Positions 36,860 through 47,339 of a DNA stretch of 64,000 bases are shown one piece after another. This stretch comes from Paralithodes platypus (Eukaryota; Arthropoda; Malacostraca; Decapoda; Lithodidae), in NCBI GenBank assembly GCA_032716605.1, contig CM064523.1:37680515-37744514 (forward strand). The letters are read 5' to 3'. Position 1 is the stretch's first letter. Each line of letters starts with the position of its first letter. The position numbers were made by a program, and so were the translations under genes. The notes beneath the pieces were generated by a model that worked only from the letters and a program-made list of their open reading frames with translations, did no database searches and had not been told where the DNA came from.

Positions 36860-37637
36860 CCAGCTACTGCTGTGCCTCAGCCACCAAAATGTAGATATGT
36901 TCTTCAATTATTACGGCTCTGGCGGTTGTAGAACTTCCTGATGTTGTTACATTATAGGTTCTATTTATGTATACTGGTATGTTATGTGGCGACACTCTCG
37001 GAGAGGGAGAACCTTTAAAATTCTCCAAAATACGCTGTCTGACTCGTGTGTGTATGTGTGTGTTAGTGTGGGCACGCGTGCGCGAGCGCGCCACCACACT
37101 GAATCGGTGAAACATGGAGTTATTATGCAATATTATTCGTAAAACGACCCAGGAAGGAAATTAATTATCATACAAACCAACAATTGGGCGAATGAAGAGT
37201 GGTGATCTAGTTCACAATGATTATATAAAGGATAATTGACGAATATACACATTAACATATTATAACAAATATAATATACTAAAATAAACTATAGAAGAGA
37301 GAGAGGGAGAGAGCACACTCGCCATTGGAATATTACTGTGAATGGATCACTGAAATATAATTGATACTACGGTTGAGTTGCCATGTCTGAAAACGTTGTT
37401 ATAGGCATATGTGGAACACAATAGACTGTCTTATTTCAGCTGAGGTAAAATTAAATCCATTAGCATCAGTTATATCGATAGTTACTGGAATAAATATGAA
37501 GCTGCTCTGTCACTGCGTCACATTAATACATTAATACCAAGTTTTCATTGCTAACTGTATATGTTGCTACAATATCACTTGAATAATCAAGATGGGACAT
37601 AGCAATATACCAAGAAATATCAATATAATACATATAT
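36860..37637. other. Right flank of the gypsy array, non-coding
   Basis: No gene recognised. Contains a GTGTGTATGTGTGTG and GCGCGAGCGCGCC stretch near 37045-37092 and an AGAGAGAGGGAGAGAG run near 37295. Confidence 0.4.
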
Positions 37638-37740
<103 letters not shown>

Positions 37741-38636
37741 ATTTATATATTTATCAATTCTGCGAAGCAGAATGGTAGCGATTCCCCGTATACCGTTTAT
37801 GACCAGCCAGCTTGTCTTTCTTTCTTTCTGTCGTTCTGTCTGTCTGTCTGTCCAATATCTCCTTCCCGGGTTATTTATAGATGCTTACGAAATGACTAGA
37901 CATGAGTTCAGAAGGTCCGTGCGGATGTCAGTCAAAAAAAGGAAATTGATAAAACTCAAAGGTTAAGGACAATCATAAAGGTCAAAGATAAAGGTAAATT
38001 TTTCAACTTGTTTAGTACTCATTTAATTTTCACCATATTCACAATGCTAGATGGTATGTATATGATATACACACTAACAAACTCTGAATTGAATATTCCT
38101 AAGATTAAGGTCAAAGGCCAAGGTCAAAGGTCAAAATCAGATTTACTAGTATTACTTCTAAACTAATGGATATATTCTCGCCAAACGTTGAGGATATATC
38201 TAAATCAGCTATACAACAGTCAACATATATAAATATAAAGTCTTACTAAAAGTTCAAGGTCATAAATGAAGGTCAAATATTAATGTCAATAGAGTAACTT
38301 CCTTATGGTTTTTCAAATTTCACCAAATTCGCTGAAGAGGTTGACCCTGATATAAGAATGATAACTTAAAATTACCAGACACATTCCACGAAGGTCAAGA
38401 TAAAGGTCAAATGTAATTTTCATTTATACTCATTATTTCTCCTAAACTAATCAAATAATATTTCATGCTAATGTACATACACTCTTGATTTGTCAATTAA
38501 ATGATCATGCAATAAATAAATAAATACTCTTTTAAAGGTCAAGGTCACAGATCAAGGTAACATTCCAGTTATTAAAACTGGTGTTTAATATAATAATAAT
38601 GTCACCAATATCTCTCTCCTGGACATTGCATATATA

Positions 38637-38704
<68 letters not shown>
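38637..38704. repeat. (AT)n microsatellite inside unit 1
   Basis: An AT dinucleotide run lengthening the first AGGTCA repeat unit. Confidence 0.95.
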
Positions 38705-38708
<4 letters not shown>

Positions 38709-39706
38709 GTTATTGAATAAATGCCACACTTAAATTTCAAGGTCAAAGGTCAAGGAAAAAGGTCAAAATCAGATGTGTTATTATTACTTCTAAACTAATG
38801 GATAGAATATTGCCAAACTTTGAGGATATATCTAAATCAGCTATACAAAGGTCAACAAATACAAATATTAAAGTCTTACTAAAATGTCAAAGTCATAGAT
38901 CAAGGTCAAATGTTAAGGTCAATCTAGTAACTTCCTTATGGTTTATTCGAATTTCACCGAATTCACTGAAGTGGTTGATCTTGATATAAGAATGATAACT
39001 GCAAATTACAAGACACATTTCAGGAAGGTCAAACTAAAGGTCAAAGGTAATTTTCAATTATACTCATAATTTCCCCTAAACTAATCAATAACATTTCATC
39101 AAAAATGGTCATACACTCTTGATATGTCAATTAAATTATTATGCAATAAAACACAAATTATTTCCTCTCTTAAAGGTCACAGGTCACAGGTCACAGGTAT
39201 GAAAACGGGTGTTTAGTATAATTGCGATTTCACCAATATCTCTTTCCTAGACATTGTTTATATAGACATTTTATTTAATAAATACCACACTTATATTCCA
39301 AGTTTCAAGGTCAAAGGTCAAGGATAAAGGTCAAAATCATATATAATAGCATTACTTCTAGTCTAATGCATACATTTTCGCCAAACCTTGATGATACATC
39401 TAAAACAGCTATACAAAGGTCAACAAATGCAAAACTATAGTTTTTCTATATGGTCAAGGTCAAATGTTAAGGTCAATATAGAAACTTCCTCATGGTTTAT
39501 TCAAATTTCACCCAATTCACTGAAGTGGTTGACCTTGATATAAGAATGATAACTGCAATTTACCAGACACATTCCACGAAGGTCAAGATAAAGGTCAAAT
39601 GTCAATTCCAATTATAAGCATAATTTCTCCCAAGCTTTTATTTTCATCCAAATATACAGTACATACATGCTTGATTCCGCTCGTAAAGGTCAGGGTCAAA
39701 GTTTAG

Positions 39707-40010
39707 TTAACCCCCTCCAACGTCTTAAATTAACTTACTTACGGGTTGGCAGAGCGCCCGGTATTTCCCCCACAACACTCTCTCTTACACTGAGTGACCG
39801 GTAGAAGTCGGAGGAATTTGAGGTTGCCACCAACCGACAGATTCTGATCTAACTTACCTAACTAACTGAGCTCCATCTGATGCAATTTCGCGTCATAAAC
39901 TTATTATTGAGCTATTTCACTAAGTTCATATGAAGCGATCGCGTCATATGATACTCTTGGGCGGTACCGCCATATGACGCGGTCGTGTCATAGATGACGG
40001 CGAGGGTTAA
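39707..40010. mobile_element. TTAA-flanked 304-bp MITE, copy M5
   Basis: TTAA at 39707-39710 and 40007-40010. Ends read TTAACCCCCTCC and GGCGAGGGTTAA, giving an imperfect inverted CCC(C/T)C(T/G)CC end. It interrupts the third AGGTCA unit. The interior has palindromic ATATGACGCGGTCGTGTCAT-like text. Assigned to the piggyBac type only by target and end. Confidence 0.7.
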
Positions 40011-41150
40011 TAACTTTTTTTTTTTTTTTTAAATAAACAGAATTTAACCAACACAGCTCTGTTAGATGTTGTTTATGTATGCATTGTATATAATAATTAC
40101 CACATATATATTTCAAATTTCAAGTTGAAAGGCCTATAAAAAAGGTCAGTCATATTAATTTGTAATATTTCTAATTTAATGGATAACTTTTCGCCCAACA
40201 TAACATAATTATCTAAAATACCTACATAAAGGTCAACATATAGAAAATATAATTTGACTAAAAAGTCAAGGATAAAGATTAAGGACAAATGTTATGGTGT
40301 ATTTATTAACTTCTTTATGGTTTATTTAGATTTCACCAAGTTTGCTGAAATGGTTGACCTTGGTAAAAAAACGATTATTGCAAATTATCAGACACATTCC
40401 ACATACGTCAGAATAGAGGTCAAAGGTCACTTCCAATTATATTCAGATTTTATCCTAAACCCTTTAACAAATTGTTCATCAAACAGGGTATAAAAACTTG
40501 AAATGTCAATGAAATTGTCATTCAATATTTTAATTTCCTATCATAAAGGTCAAGGTCACAGGTCAAGGTCAATGTTCAGTTATTAGAAGTGGTGTTAAAA
40601 AAAATTTGAATTTCACCAATATCGTTCTCCTAGATGTTGCTTACATAGATATTTTCTTACAATAATGCCACATATATATTTCAAATTCAAGGTCAGTGGT
40701 CAAGGAAAAATGAAAAAAATAGATTAATCTCAATTTCCCGTAAACTGACCAATGGATTCTTTCCAATCGTAAAAGATATATCCAGAAAGTGTATGCAGAG
40801 GTAAAGAAATAACAATAAGCTATATAATACTCAAAGGTCTAGGTCACAAACCAAGGTCAAATTTTAATGTTGATGCATTAAAGTTTTACTATTAATTCAA
40901 ATTTCACAGAAATTGCTGAAATGGTTGACCTTAACATGCAAAGTACTATAGTAATTGTTCACACTAAAACCATAAAGGTCAATATAAAAGTCAAAGGTCA
41001 CTTCCAGCTATTCCTATAGTTCCTGCAAAAGTAACCAATAATTATTCACAAAAGTAAACTTATCTTTGATTCGTTTGTAGGCTAGAATGATCAGGAAATT
41101 AAAATATATATTCCTACTTCAAGGTCAAAATATAATGTCAGGGTCAAAGT

Positions 41151-41203
41151 TCCATTATTAGATACTTTTATAATTTACATTTCAACTAACATGTTGTGTT
41201 AAT

Positions 41204-41280
<77 letters not shown>

Positions 41281-41337
41281 GGCCAACTTCCACATAAATA
41301 ATTACAATACCAAGGCATCAGATCAATTATATTATGC

Positions 41338-41392
<55 letters not shown>

Positions 41393-41639
41393 TGCATATA
41401 CCTAAGCAACCCGATCCATTGATGCATAATTTACTGGGGGTATACAGTTTTCCTATTCAATGTTTAGCTATAATAACATAACAAATTGCTGAAAACATAT
41501 TTTTATAATGCTAGTAAATTGTGAGGAGAAAATATAAAATTTGCAGAATTGGGTATGCCATTTTCCTTCCAAAATGCGGCACTTCTACTTTATTTATTTA
41601 TATATGTACTTATATATTTTTCTATGTGGTTGACAGAGA
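41151..41639. other. (AT)n tracts and short unique spacers
   Basis: (AT)n at 41207-41275 and 41343-41391, with unique AT-rich sequence between and after. No gene recognised. Confidence 0.7.
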
Positions 41640-42412
41640 CAAAAGGCAAAACTAACCGCGACGAGTGCTTCCCCAAGAGTTAAAAGATTGACAGGGCCAA
41701 GATCAAGGAATGTTCGACCCAAAATGTTTGGCCACGCGGAGTTTGAAGCAACTTAAGTCATAGGATGAAGGAAAGATGGATTCAGGGAGAGAGTTCCAGA
41801 GCTGAACTGTTAAATAGAAGTAAGATTGGGAGTACTGTTTCACTCTTGAGTTGGAGAGTTTGACAAAGTTGGGGTGGGATTGTGTTACAAGACGGGTGTT
41901 ACGTACCCTACGTAGAGGAGGTGGTAGACACTGGGAGAGCTCTGAAGAACACTGATTATTGTAATAGCAATAGAATAGTGAGAGAGATGCAACATTGCGG
42001 CGAAAAGAGAGAGATTGCAGAGAGTTGGTGAGTAGAAGGGAGTTAATGATACGAAAAGCTTTCCATTCTACTTTGTCTAGAAGTGTGGAGTGATAGGATT
42101 CTCCCCAAACATGTGAACAATACTCAATACAAGGACGCACTGTGCCCCTGTACAGAACAAGAAGCTGTGCAGGGGTAAAGAACCCCTTGAGGCAGTTGAG
42201 CACACCCAGCTTCTGGGAGGCTGCCTTAGTAAGACTGGGAATATGGTCCTTCCAAAAGAGAGCAGAAGATAAAGAGACACCAACAATACTGAAAGAAGAT
42301 GAATGCTTGATTTTTGTATTGTTAAAGTATAAGGGATAGTCCTCTGGGAGTTCAAGATGGGTAGTATGATGGAGAAATTTGGTTTTGGAAGCATTAAAGA
42401 CATAAGGCATGT
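41640..42412 (-). pseudogene. Jockey-like LINE fragment, RT C-terminus (copy J3)
   Basis: The minus strand is open from [21 protein letters not shown] near 42400, through [49 protein letters not shown] and [20 protein letters not shown], to [29 protein letters not shown] with a stop at 41703. This is the thumb and tail of the RT protein, truncated just after the catalytic box, joined at its 5' end to (AT)n. The 3' non-coding part (41640-41700) retains the GACAGAGACAAAAGGC block seen in J4. Confidence 0.88.
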
Positions 42413-42427
42413 ATACTGTATATACAG

Positions 42428-42458
42428 TATATTTATATATATATATATATATACAGGT

Positions 42459-42536
<78 letters not shown>

Positions 42537-42567
42537 TATATACTTTATATAATATATACAGTATATA

Positions 42568-42614
<47 letters not shown>

Positions 42615-42636
42615 CGGTATATATATATAAATAAAA
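42428..42636. repeat. Composite (AT)n array
   Basis: Several AT runs separated by TACAGTATA and CCGGTATA interruptions, lying between LINE copies J3 and J4. Confidence 0.94.
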
Positions 42637-42644
42637 ACATATTT

Positions 42645-43938
42645 ATATAGATTTTTTTTTTTTATGTGAATGAGGGAGACAAAAGGCATTACTGCCTTCA
42701 GCGAGTGCCTCCCCCATATTTCAAAGAGTGACAGGGCTGAAATCAAGGGACGTTCGAGCTAAAATTCCTGGCCACACAGAGTTTGAAGCAATTTAAGTAA
42801 TAGGAAGAGGGAAAGACTGATTCTGGGAGAGAGTTCCAGAGCTCAGCAGTTGAATAGAAGAAAGTCTGAGAATAGCATTTCACTCTTGGGTTGGAGAGTT
42901 GCACAGAGTAGGGGTGGGATTGTGTTGCAAGGCGGGTACTACGTACCCTACGTAGAGGAGGTGGTATACACTGGGAAAGCTCCGAGGAACACTGATTATT
43001 GTAGTAGCGATAGAATAGTGAGAGAGATGTCAACATTGCGGGGAAGAGAGAGAGATTGCAGAGAATTGGTGAGTGGACGGGAGTTAATGATACGAAAAGC
43101 TTTCCTTTCTACTTTATCTACAAGTGCGGTGTGAGAGGATCCTCCCCACACATGTGAACAATACTCCATACAAGGATGCACTGTGCCCCTGTACAGAGCA
43201 AGTGCTGCACAGGGGTAAAGAACCCCTTGAGGCAGTTGAGCACACCCAGCTTCTGGGAGGCTGCCTTTGCACGACTGGTAATATGGTCTTTCCACATGAG
43301 AGCAGAAGAAAAAGAGACACCGAGAACATTGAGCAAAGATGAAGGGTTGATTTTTGTATTGTTGAAGAATAAGGGATAGTCCTCTGGAGGTTCCTGACGG
43401 GTAGTATGATGGATAAATTGAGTTTTGGAAGCATTAAATGTAACAAGGTTTTCTCTACCCTAATTGGAAATAGTAGCTAGATCAGAAGATAAGCATTTTA
43501 TGGCTTTATAACGTTTACTTTTGAGGGACTGCTGGCTGGGGGGCGTTCTGGAAAACTAATTGCGTGGTGTAAAGTAGAGTCGTCTGCATATGAATGGATG
43601 GGACTAGATGTACAGTTGAGAAGATCATTTATGAAAATTAGAAAGATAATAGGAGATTGGACAGAACCCTGAGGAACACCGGAGTTGATAGGATGAGGAA
43701 TTGAGCGATGGCCATCCACAACCGCAGCTATGAAACGGCCGAAAAGGAAATTAGAGACAAAGGCGCAGATGGAGGGACAGAAACCGAAGGAGGGTAGTTT
43801 GGAAATTAAAGATTTGTGCCAGACTATCGAAGGCCTTCGATATGTCTAGTGCAACAGAAAAAGTCTCACCGAAGTCCCGAAAGTTGGATGACCAAGAGTT
43901 AGTAAGATATGAAAGAAGATCACCAGTAGAGCGACCCT
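42645..43938 (-). pseudogene. Jockey-like LINE fragment, RT and tail (copy J4, 3' part)
   Basis: The minus strand runs from STGDLLSYLTNSWSSNFRDFGETFSVALDISKAFD (near 43930, includes the first catalytic Asp) through HPINSGVPQGSVQSPIIFLIFINDLLNC and the YADDSTLHH box (near 43590), to a tail ending SLPESVFPSSYYLNCFKL and a stop at 42743. It is followed by a 3' region with GGGAGACAAAAGGC and a T/A tail near 42650. It has several frameshifts. The 5' continuation lies at 45645-45757, beyond a 1.7-kb insertion. Confidence 0.88.
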
Positions 43939-43941
43939 TAA

Positions 43942-45641
43942 TGCCCCTTTCCCACTTATGTGACTTCTCACGATTTTCATCGCCGACACCAATAAATTGG
44001 CACATTCGTGACATGTCTTAAACCCTCTCATGAAATTTTTTTTGACTCGCAAGGCCTCTCAAGGCCTCGCAAGGGCCCTCGCGGGTCGTCGCAAATGTTG
44101 GGATTGTTCAAAATTTTGGACGAGGACTCACGAGGGTTCTTTGCCCTCGCAAGCATTGTCTAGCATCGCCGAGGGATCTGCGAGGGCTTCTGCGATCATC
44201 TGCGACATCGGCGAGACATCGCGGAGGGTTTCGCACAAAAAAATCTTTGCAACGATGCATGGATGCTCACCGATGCTCTCAGATGTTCCGAGAACATCGA
44301 CGATGCCAAAGAGCACCTTCAGCGAGGTGGGTACAAAAAATGTATTAGGCCTATAGTGAACCTGTCAACCCTCTTTTCTATGCACCTCTCTTGGGGGGTT
44401 CACCTGTTTATTTTTATCTTTCTCTTCTTTTCTCTCTTTCTCTGGTTTGTATCCATTCAGCCCCATTCAGCCAACTGTTTTAAGATGTTTATCCCCATCC
44501 AAGTATCGATATCTTCTTGGCAAGCGATAGCGAACCAGCATTATATGAGAAATCTGGCTTTGCCGGAGAAATTTTTCTATCGAAAAATGTACAAATTTAG
44601 CTTGCTCTCAAAAAAATTTGTTATATACGTTGGCTCGCTACCGCTCACCAGGAAAATATTGAAACCTGGATGGGGGTAAACGTCTTAAAACAGTAGGCTG
44701 AACGGGGACGAACGGATACAAGGCAAAGAGAGAGGGAGAGAAAGAGAAAAAAAAACGAGGAGAGAAGGAGAGAAAGAGAAAACAAAACAAAAGCGAGGTG
44801 GGCTCAGTTAAACCGTAACGCAAACATTGAGCCCACCTCGCTGTTTTTGTTTTCTCTTTCTCTCCCTCTCTCCTTGTTTTTTTGTTTTTTCTCTTTCTCT
44901 CCCTCTCTCTTTGCCTTTTATCCATTCGGCCCCATTCAGCCTACTGTTTTAAGACGTTTACCCCCATCCAGGTTTCAATATTTTCCTGGTGAGCGGTAGC
45001 CAGCCAACATGTATATTTTTTGTTTTGAGAGCAAGCGAAATTTGTACATTATTTGTTAGAAAAATGTCTCCGACGAAGCCGGACATTGCCACTCTTTGAA
45101 TTAAGGGGAGATGGGTCGTTTTTCTGGTCCCATTTTTTCCTCATGGTTAACCGCATTAGTTTTCATATTTTATGACGTTCGGCCCATTAGCTAGTTTGGC
45201 AATTTTAAGATATTTCACCCCATTTCGTTGTCAATATTAAGACTTTCGTGTCATTTAGGCGTTGAGTTTTTCCTGGCTAACGAAAGCGAGCCTGTACTTT
45301 TTGAGGAACCGGCCTTCGGCCAGGATATTTTTCTATCGAAAAATTTACAAATTGATCTTAAAGGAGGGTGATGGGGGGTGCTTTATATGCTTGATGGAGG
45401 TCTAGGGATGAAACTAAATAATCTCGCCGAGGTATTCGCCGAACCATCACTAAATTTGCCGATGCTTTCGCATAATGTCGCCGATTAAGTCTTACTATCG
45501 GCTAAAACGTCGCCGAGTGTAAACTTGTCAACGTTTTTTAACGGTCAAAATCGTTGACATCGCAGAAATTCGTTGCGAATTGACAAGACTACGTCCTCGG
45601 CGACGAAAATCGTATGAAATCGCATCAGTGGGAAAGGGGCA
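43942..45641. mobile_element. Non-autonomous DNA element with TAA duplication (PIF/Harbinger-like)
   Basis: Flanked by TAA at 43939-43941 and 45642-45644. The terminal inverted repeat is perfect for 15 bp (TGCCCCTTTCCCACT / AGTGGGAAAGGGGCA) and imperfect for about 50 bp. The LINE J4 reading frame resumes across it. The 3-bp TWA target is typical of PIF/Harbinger; no transposase is present. Subterminal regions repeat TCGCCGA/TCGGCGA motifs (44160-44220, 45425-45525). The centre holds a long palindrome (arms about 44640-44815 and 44838-45000) plus a third direct copy of one arm at 44400-44545. Confidence 0.82.
44640..45000. repeat. Central palindrome of the TAA-flanked element
   Basis: The left arm reads CTCACCAGGAAAATATTGAAACC, then an AGAGAGGGAGAGAAAGAG run, then GCGAGGTGGGCTCA. 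The right arm mirrors it (TGAGCCCACCTCGC ... GGTTTCAATATTTTCCTGGTGAG). The loop is only about 20 bp, so a transcript would form a hairpin with about 170-bp arms. Confidence 0.85.
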
Positions 45642-45644
45642 TAA

Positions 45645-45750
45645 GGAAGCCATACTGGCGACCTGAGATCAGATTATGAGAAGAGAAATGCTTAAGAAAT
45701 TTGGAAGCAAGAATAGTTTAAAAAACTTTAGAGATACAATAGATGAGAGC

Positions 45751-45757
<7 letters not shown>
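45645..45757 (-). pseudogene. Jockey-like LINE J4, 5' part
   Basis: The minus strand reads IALISCISKVF, ILASKFLKH and SSHNLISGRQYGFL, which connect in LINE order directly to the STGDLL block at 43930 across the TAA-flanked insertion. Truncated at an (AT)n run. Confidence 0.85.
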
Positions 45758-45841
<84 letters not shown>

Positions 45842-45990
45842 CTGTACTTATATAATATACTGGCAGGGGTACCCGGCATTGCCCAGGTAATCACCATAAT
45901 CACCATCACTACTACCACCACTACTACTACCATAATCACCATCATCAATCACTACTACCACAATCATCACAATACTAATACTACCATAAT
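45754..45990. repeat. (AT)n followed by ACC/ACT trinucleotide-like repeat
   Basis: 45754-45843 is (AT)n. 45885-45990 is a degenerate run of CACCAT/CACTACTACC text. Between them lies GGCAGGGGTACCCGGCATTG, a palindrome-like block. Confidence 0.85.
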
Positions 45991-46395
45991 CACCGGCCTC
46001 GACCTCCCTGTGCCTCATTAAACGGCGACCTCGATTTCGGCCACTAAATGACCTCCGATTTTGGATCTGACCTCATCCGTACCCCCATTTTGGGGGGCTG
46101 CGAACAACTTTCGTTCCATACACCTTTTCGATCGGAGGCCTCCTTCTGCCCCAAACGGCAATTTTTTTCTCATTTTTTTCGCTCCCGTATACTACATAAA
46201 TTTTATTAAACAAAAGTGTCTTTGATTTCCACTAAACTCGCCTAAAACCATCTCCAATGCCTGGGCTTTCCATCGGTGCCCCACACTCCCACCTGGCACC
46301 AAAACTGTGGGAGGAGTTTAGTAACAAATGTCGGGTAGTCGGGTAACTGACAAACAGACAAACATTGACCTTTATTTATTAAGATAAATATATTT
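45991..46395. other. Non-coding spacer
   Basis: No gene recognised. The text GGTCATTTAGTGGCC-like and CCCCCATTTTGGGGGG near 46085 may belong to an interspersed repeat, but I cannot assign it. Confidence 0.35.
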
Positions 46396-46470
46396 AGGGG
46401 AGGTGTAGTGGAGTGGTCATGCCACTGGACTGGTAATCCAATGGTTCCGGCTTCGAATCCCAATGTATCA
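46396..46470 (+). repeat. tRNA-derived SINE head, Thr-like
   Basis: GTAGTGGAGTGG matches an RNA polymerase III A box and GGCTTCGAATCCC a B box, about 35 bp apart. Between them CTGGTAA fits a threonine (GGT) anticodon loop. The acceptor stem does not close, so this is a SINE head rather than a tRNA gene. The body probably continues toward 46600, but its end is not defined. Confidence 0.6.
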
Positions 46471-46794
46471 ATGGGAAGATATTATTGGGATAGATTTTGT
46501 GCTATACCTAGTATCAGTGCATTACCACAAAGCCCACCGAAACGCTAACAAAATACCCTCATTGGTCCCTGATTAAATAGCATTGTATTCCCATATTCAA
46601 AATATGCTACAGGGGGGCAATGCCTAGTGAGGTCATAGCTCAATAGGTGGCATTCTGAGAGTGAGGGTCTGGGAATGCCATGTACGCAGCCGGATCCCTT
46701 ACCCTCTGCGCAGGTGCGAGAATGTAAGTCCCGTTGGCCCCGCCCCCTGCCCAACCGCGTTTAAATATAACCTTCAAACCGTCTTTGCCAAGTC

Positions 46795-46862
46795 GCTCCG
46801 TAGCACAGTCGGTAGAGGTCCCGCCCCTGGATCTGATAATCCAGCATTCGATCCCACTTGGA
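46795..46862 (+). repeat. Second tRNA-like segment
   Basis: CCGTAGCACAGTCGGTAGAG (A-box-like) and CATTCGATCCC (B-box-like) flank CTGATAA, an Ile-like anticodon loop. The anticodon stem has an 8-base loop, so it is not a functional tRNA. Most likely a SINE head, followed by a T/A-rich stretch. Confidence 0.5.
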
Positions 46863-46923
46863 TTGTGTATTATATATTTTTATTTTGTTATTTGTGTTAT
46901 GTTATATTTTATTATATTATACT

Positions 46924-46961
46924 AGGGTTAGGTTAGGTTAGGTTAAGTTAAGTTAGGTTAA
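46924..46961 (+). repeat. Interstitial (TTAGG)n telomere-type tract
   Basis: AGGGTTAGGTTAGGTTAGG continuing with TTAAGTTAAGTTAGGTTAATC: about seven units of the arthropod telomere repeat, the last ones mutated. Supports an arthropod source. Short enough to be chance or repair-derived. Confidence 0.75.
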
Positions 46962-47339
46962 TCTAATCTAATATAATATTTGTACATTTTGGGCAGTGGG
47001 CGGGGCCAAGGCTTGGGATCCGGCTGCATGCATTGCCTCACGAGGGTCCGAGTCTAGGTAGTGAGACAGTGAAGCACTGGAGGAAAGCAGCTTCAGAGAT
47101 GTGGCTGCTTTGAGCCGTGGGTGGGCAACCGTGCATCTTGCAAAAGCAAGATATGGGGGGGCTGTTTGTTTACTAAAGTGCTTCACATGTCTCACTCCCT
47201 AGACTGGCACGAGACCTCACGGTTTTCGCCGTTCACTGTATGGTTGAATGTACAGGCTCTCTGCCTTTGGTCGAGAGGGAGTAGTTGGAATATAGAAAAA
47301 CAAAATATTTATATTTATATAAGTCTGTAACGTGTGCCT

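Larger units (their letters stand above)
37970..41150 (+). repeat. About 570-bp tandem repeat packed with AGGTCA motifs
   Basis: Five diverged direct repeats. The anchor block TTCAAGGTCAAAGGTCAAGG (variously mutated) recurs near 38096, 38735, 39303, 40117 and 40682. Spacing is about 565-570 bp once an (AT)n run in unit 1 and a 304-bp TTAA insertion in unit 3 are removed. Other shared blocks are CTTCTAAACTAATGGATA, GAGGATATATCTAAATCAGC, CTTCCTTATGGTTTATTC and ACAGACACATTCCACGAAGGTC-like text. I counted about 44 AGGTCA on the plus strand and only about three TGACCT; chance predicts fewer than one per strand. No protein is recognised. Confidence 0.88.
46670..47041. mobile_element. MITE-like insertion with 7-bp target duplication
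   Basis: Flanked by GAGGGTC at 46663-46669 and 47042-47048, exactly where repeat R1 is split. Ends form an imperfect inverted repeat sharing GCAGCCGGATCCC, with a further TTGGCCCCGCC-type match inside. A 7-8 bp duplication would suit a hAT-like element, but the family is not proven. Contains a tRNA-like segment and a (TTAGG)n tract. Confidence 0.6.
46630..47300 (+). repeat. Dispersed repeat family R1, copy interrupted by a 372-bp insertion
   Basis: 46630-46669 and 47042-47300 together reproduce the R1 copy at 13337-13578, in opposite orientation: CTCAATAGGTGGC-TTCTGAGAGTGA, then GGTCCGAGTCT, GCAGCTTCAGA, CTCACTCCCTAGACTGG, GAGGGAGTAGTTGGAATATAG. Confidence 0.75.

Noticed and set aside
15830..36885. 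GGCTGAGGCA left of the array and TGCCTCAGCC right of it (10-bp inverted match)
   Set aside because: Not adjacent to the LTR borders and expected occasionally by chance. No mechanism is supported.
46396..46862. Functional tRNA genes at 46396-46470 and 46795-46862
   Set aside because: A and B boxes are present, but acceptor or anticodon stems do not pair properly. These fit SINE heads better.
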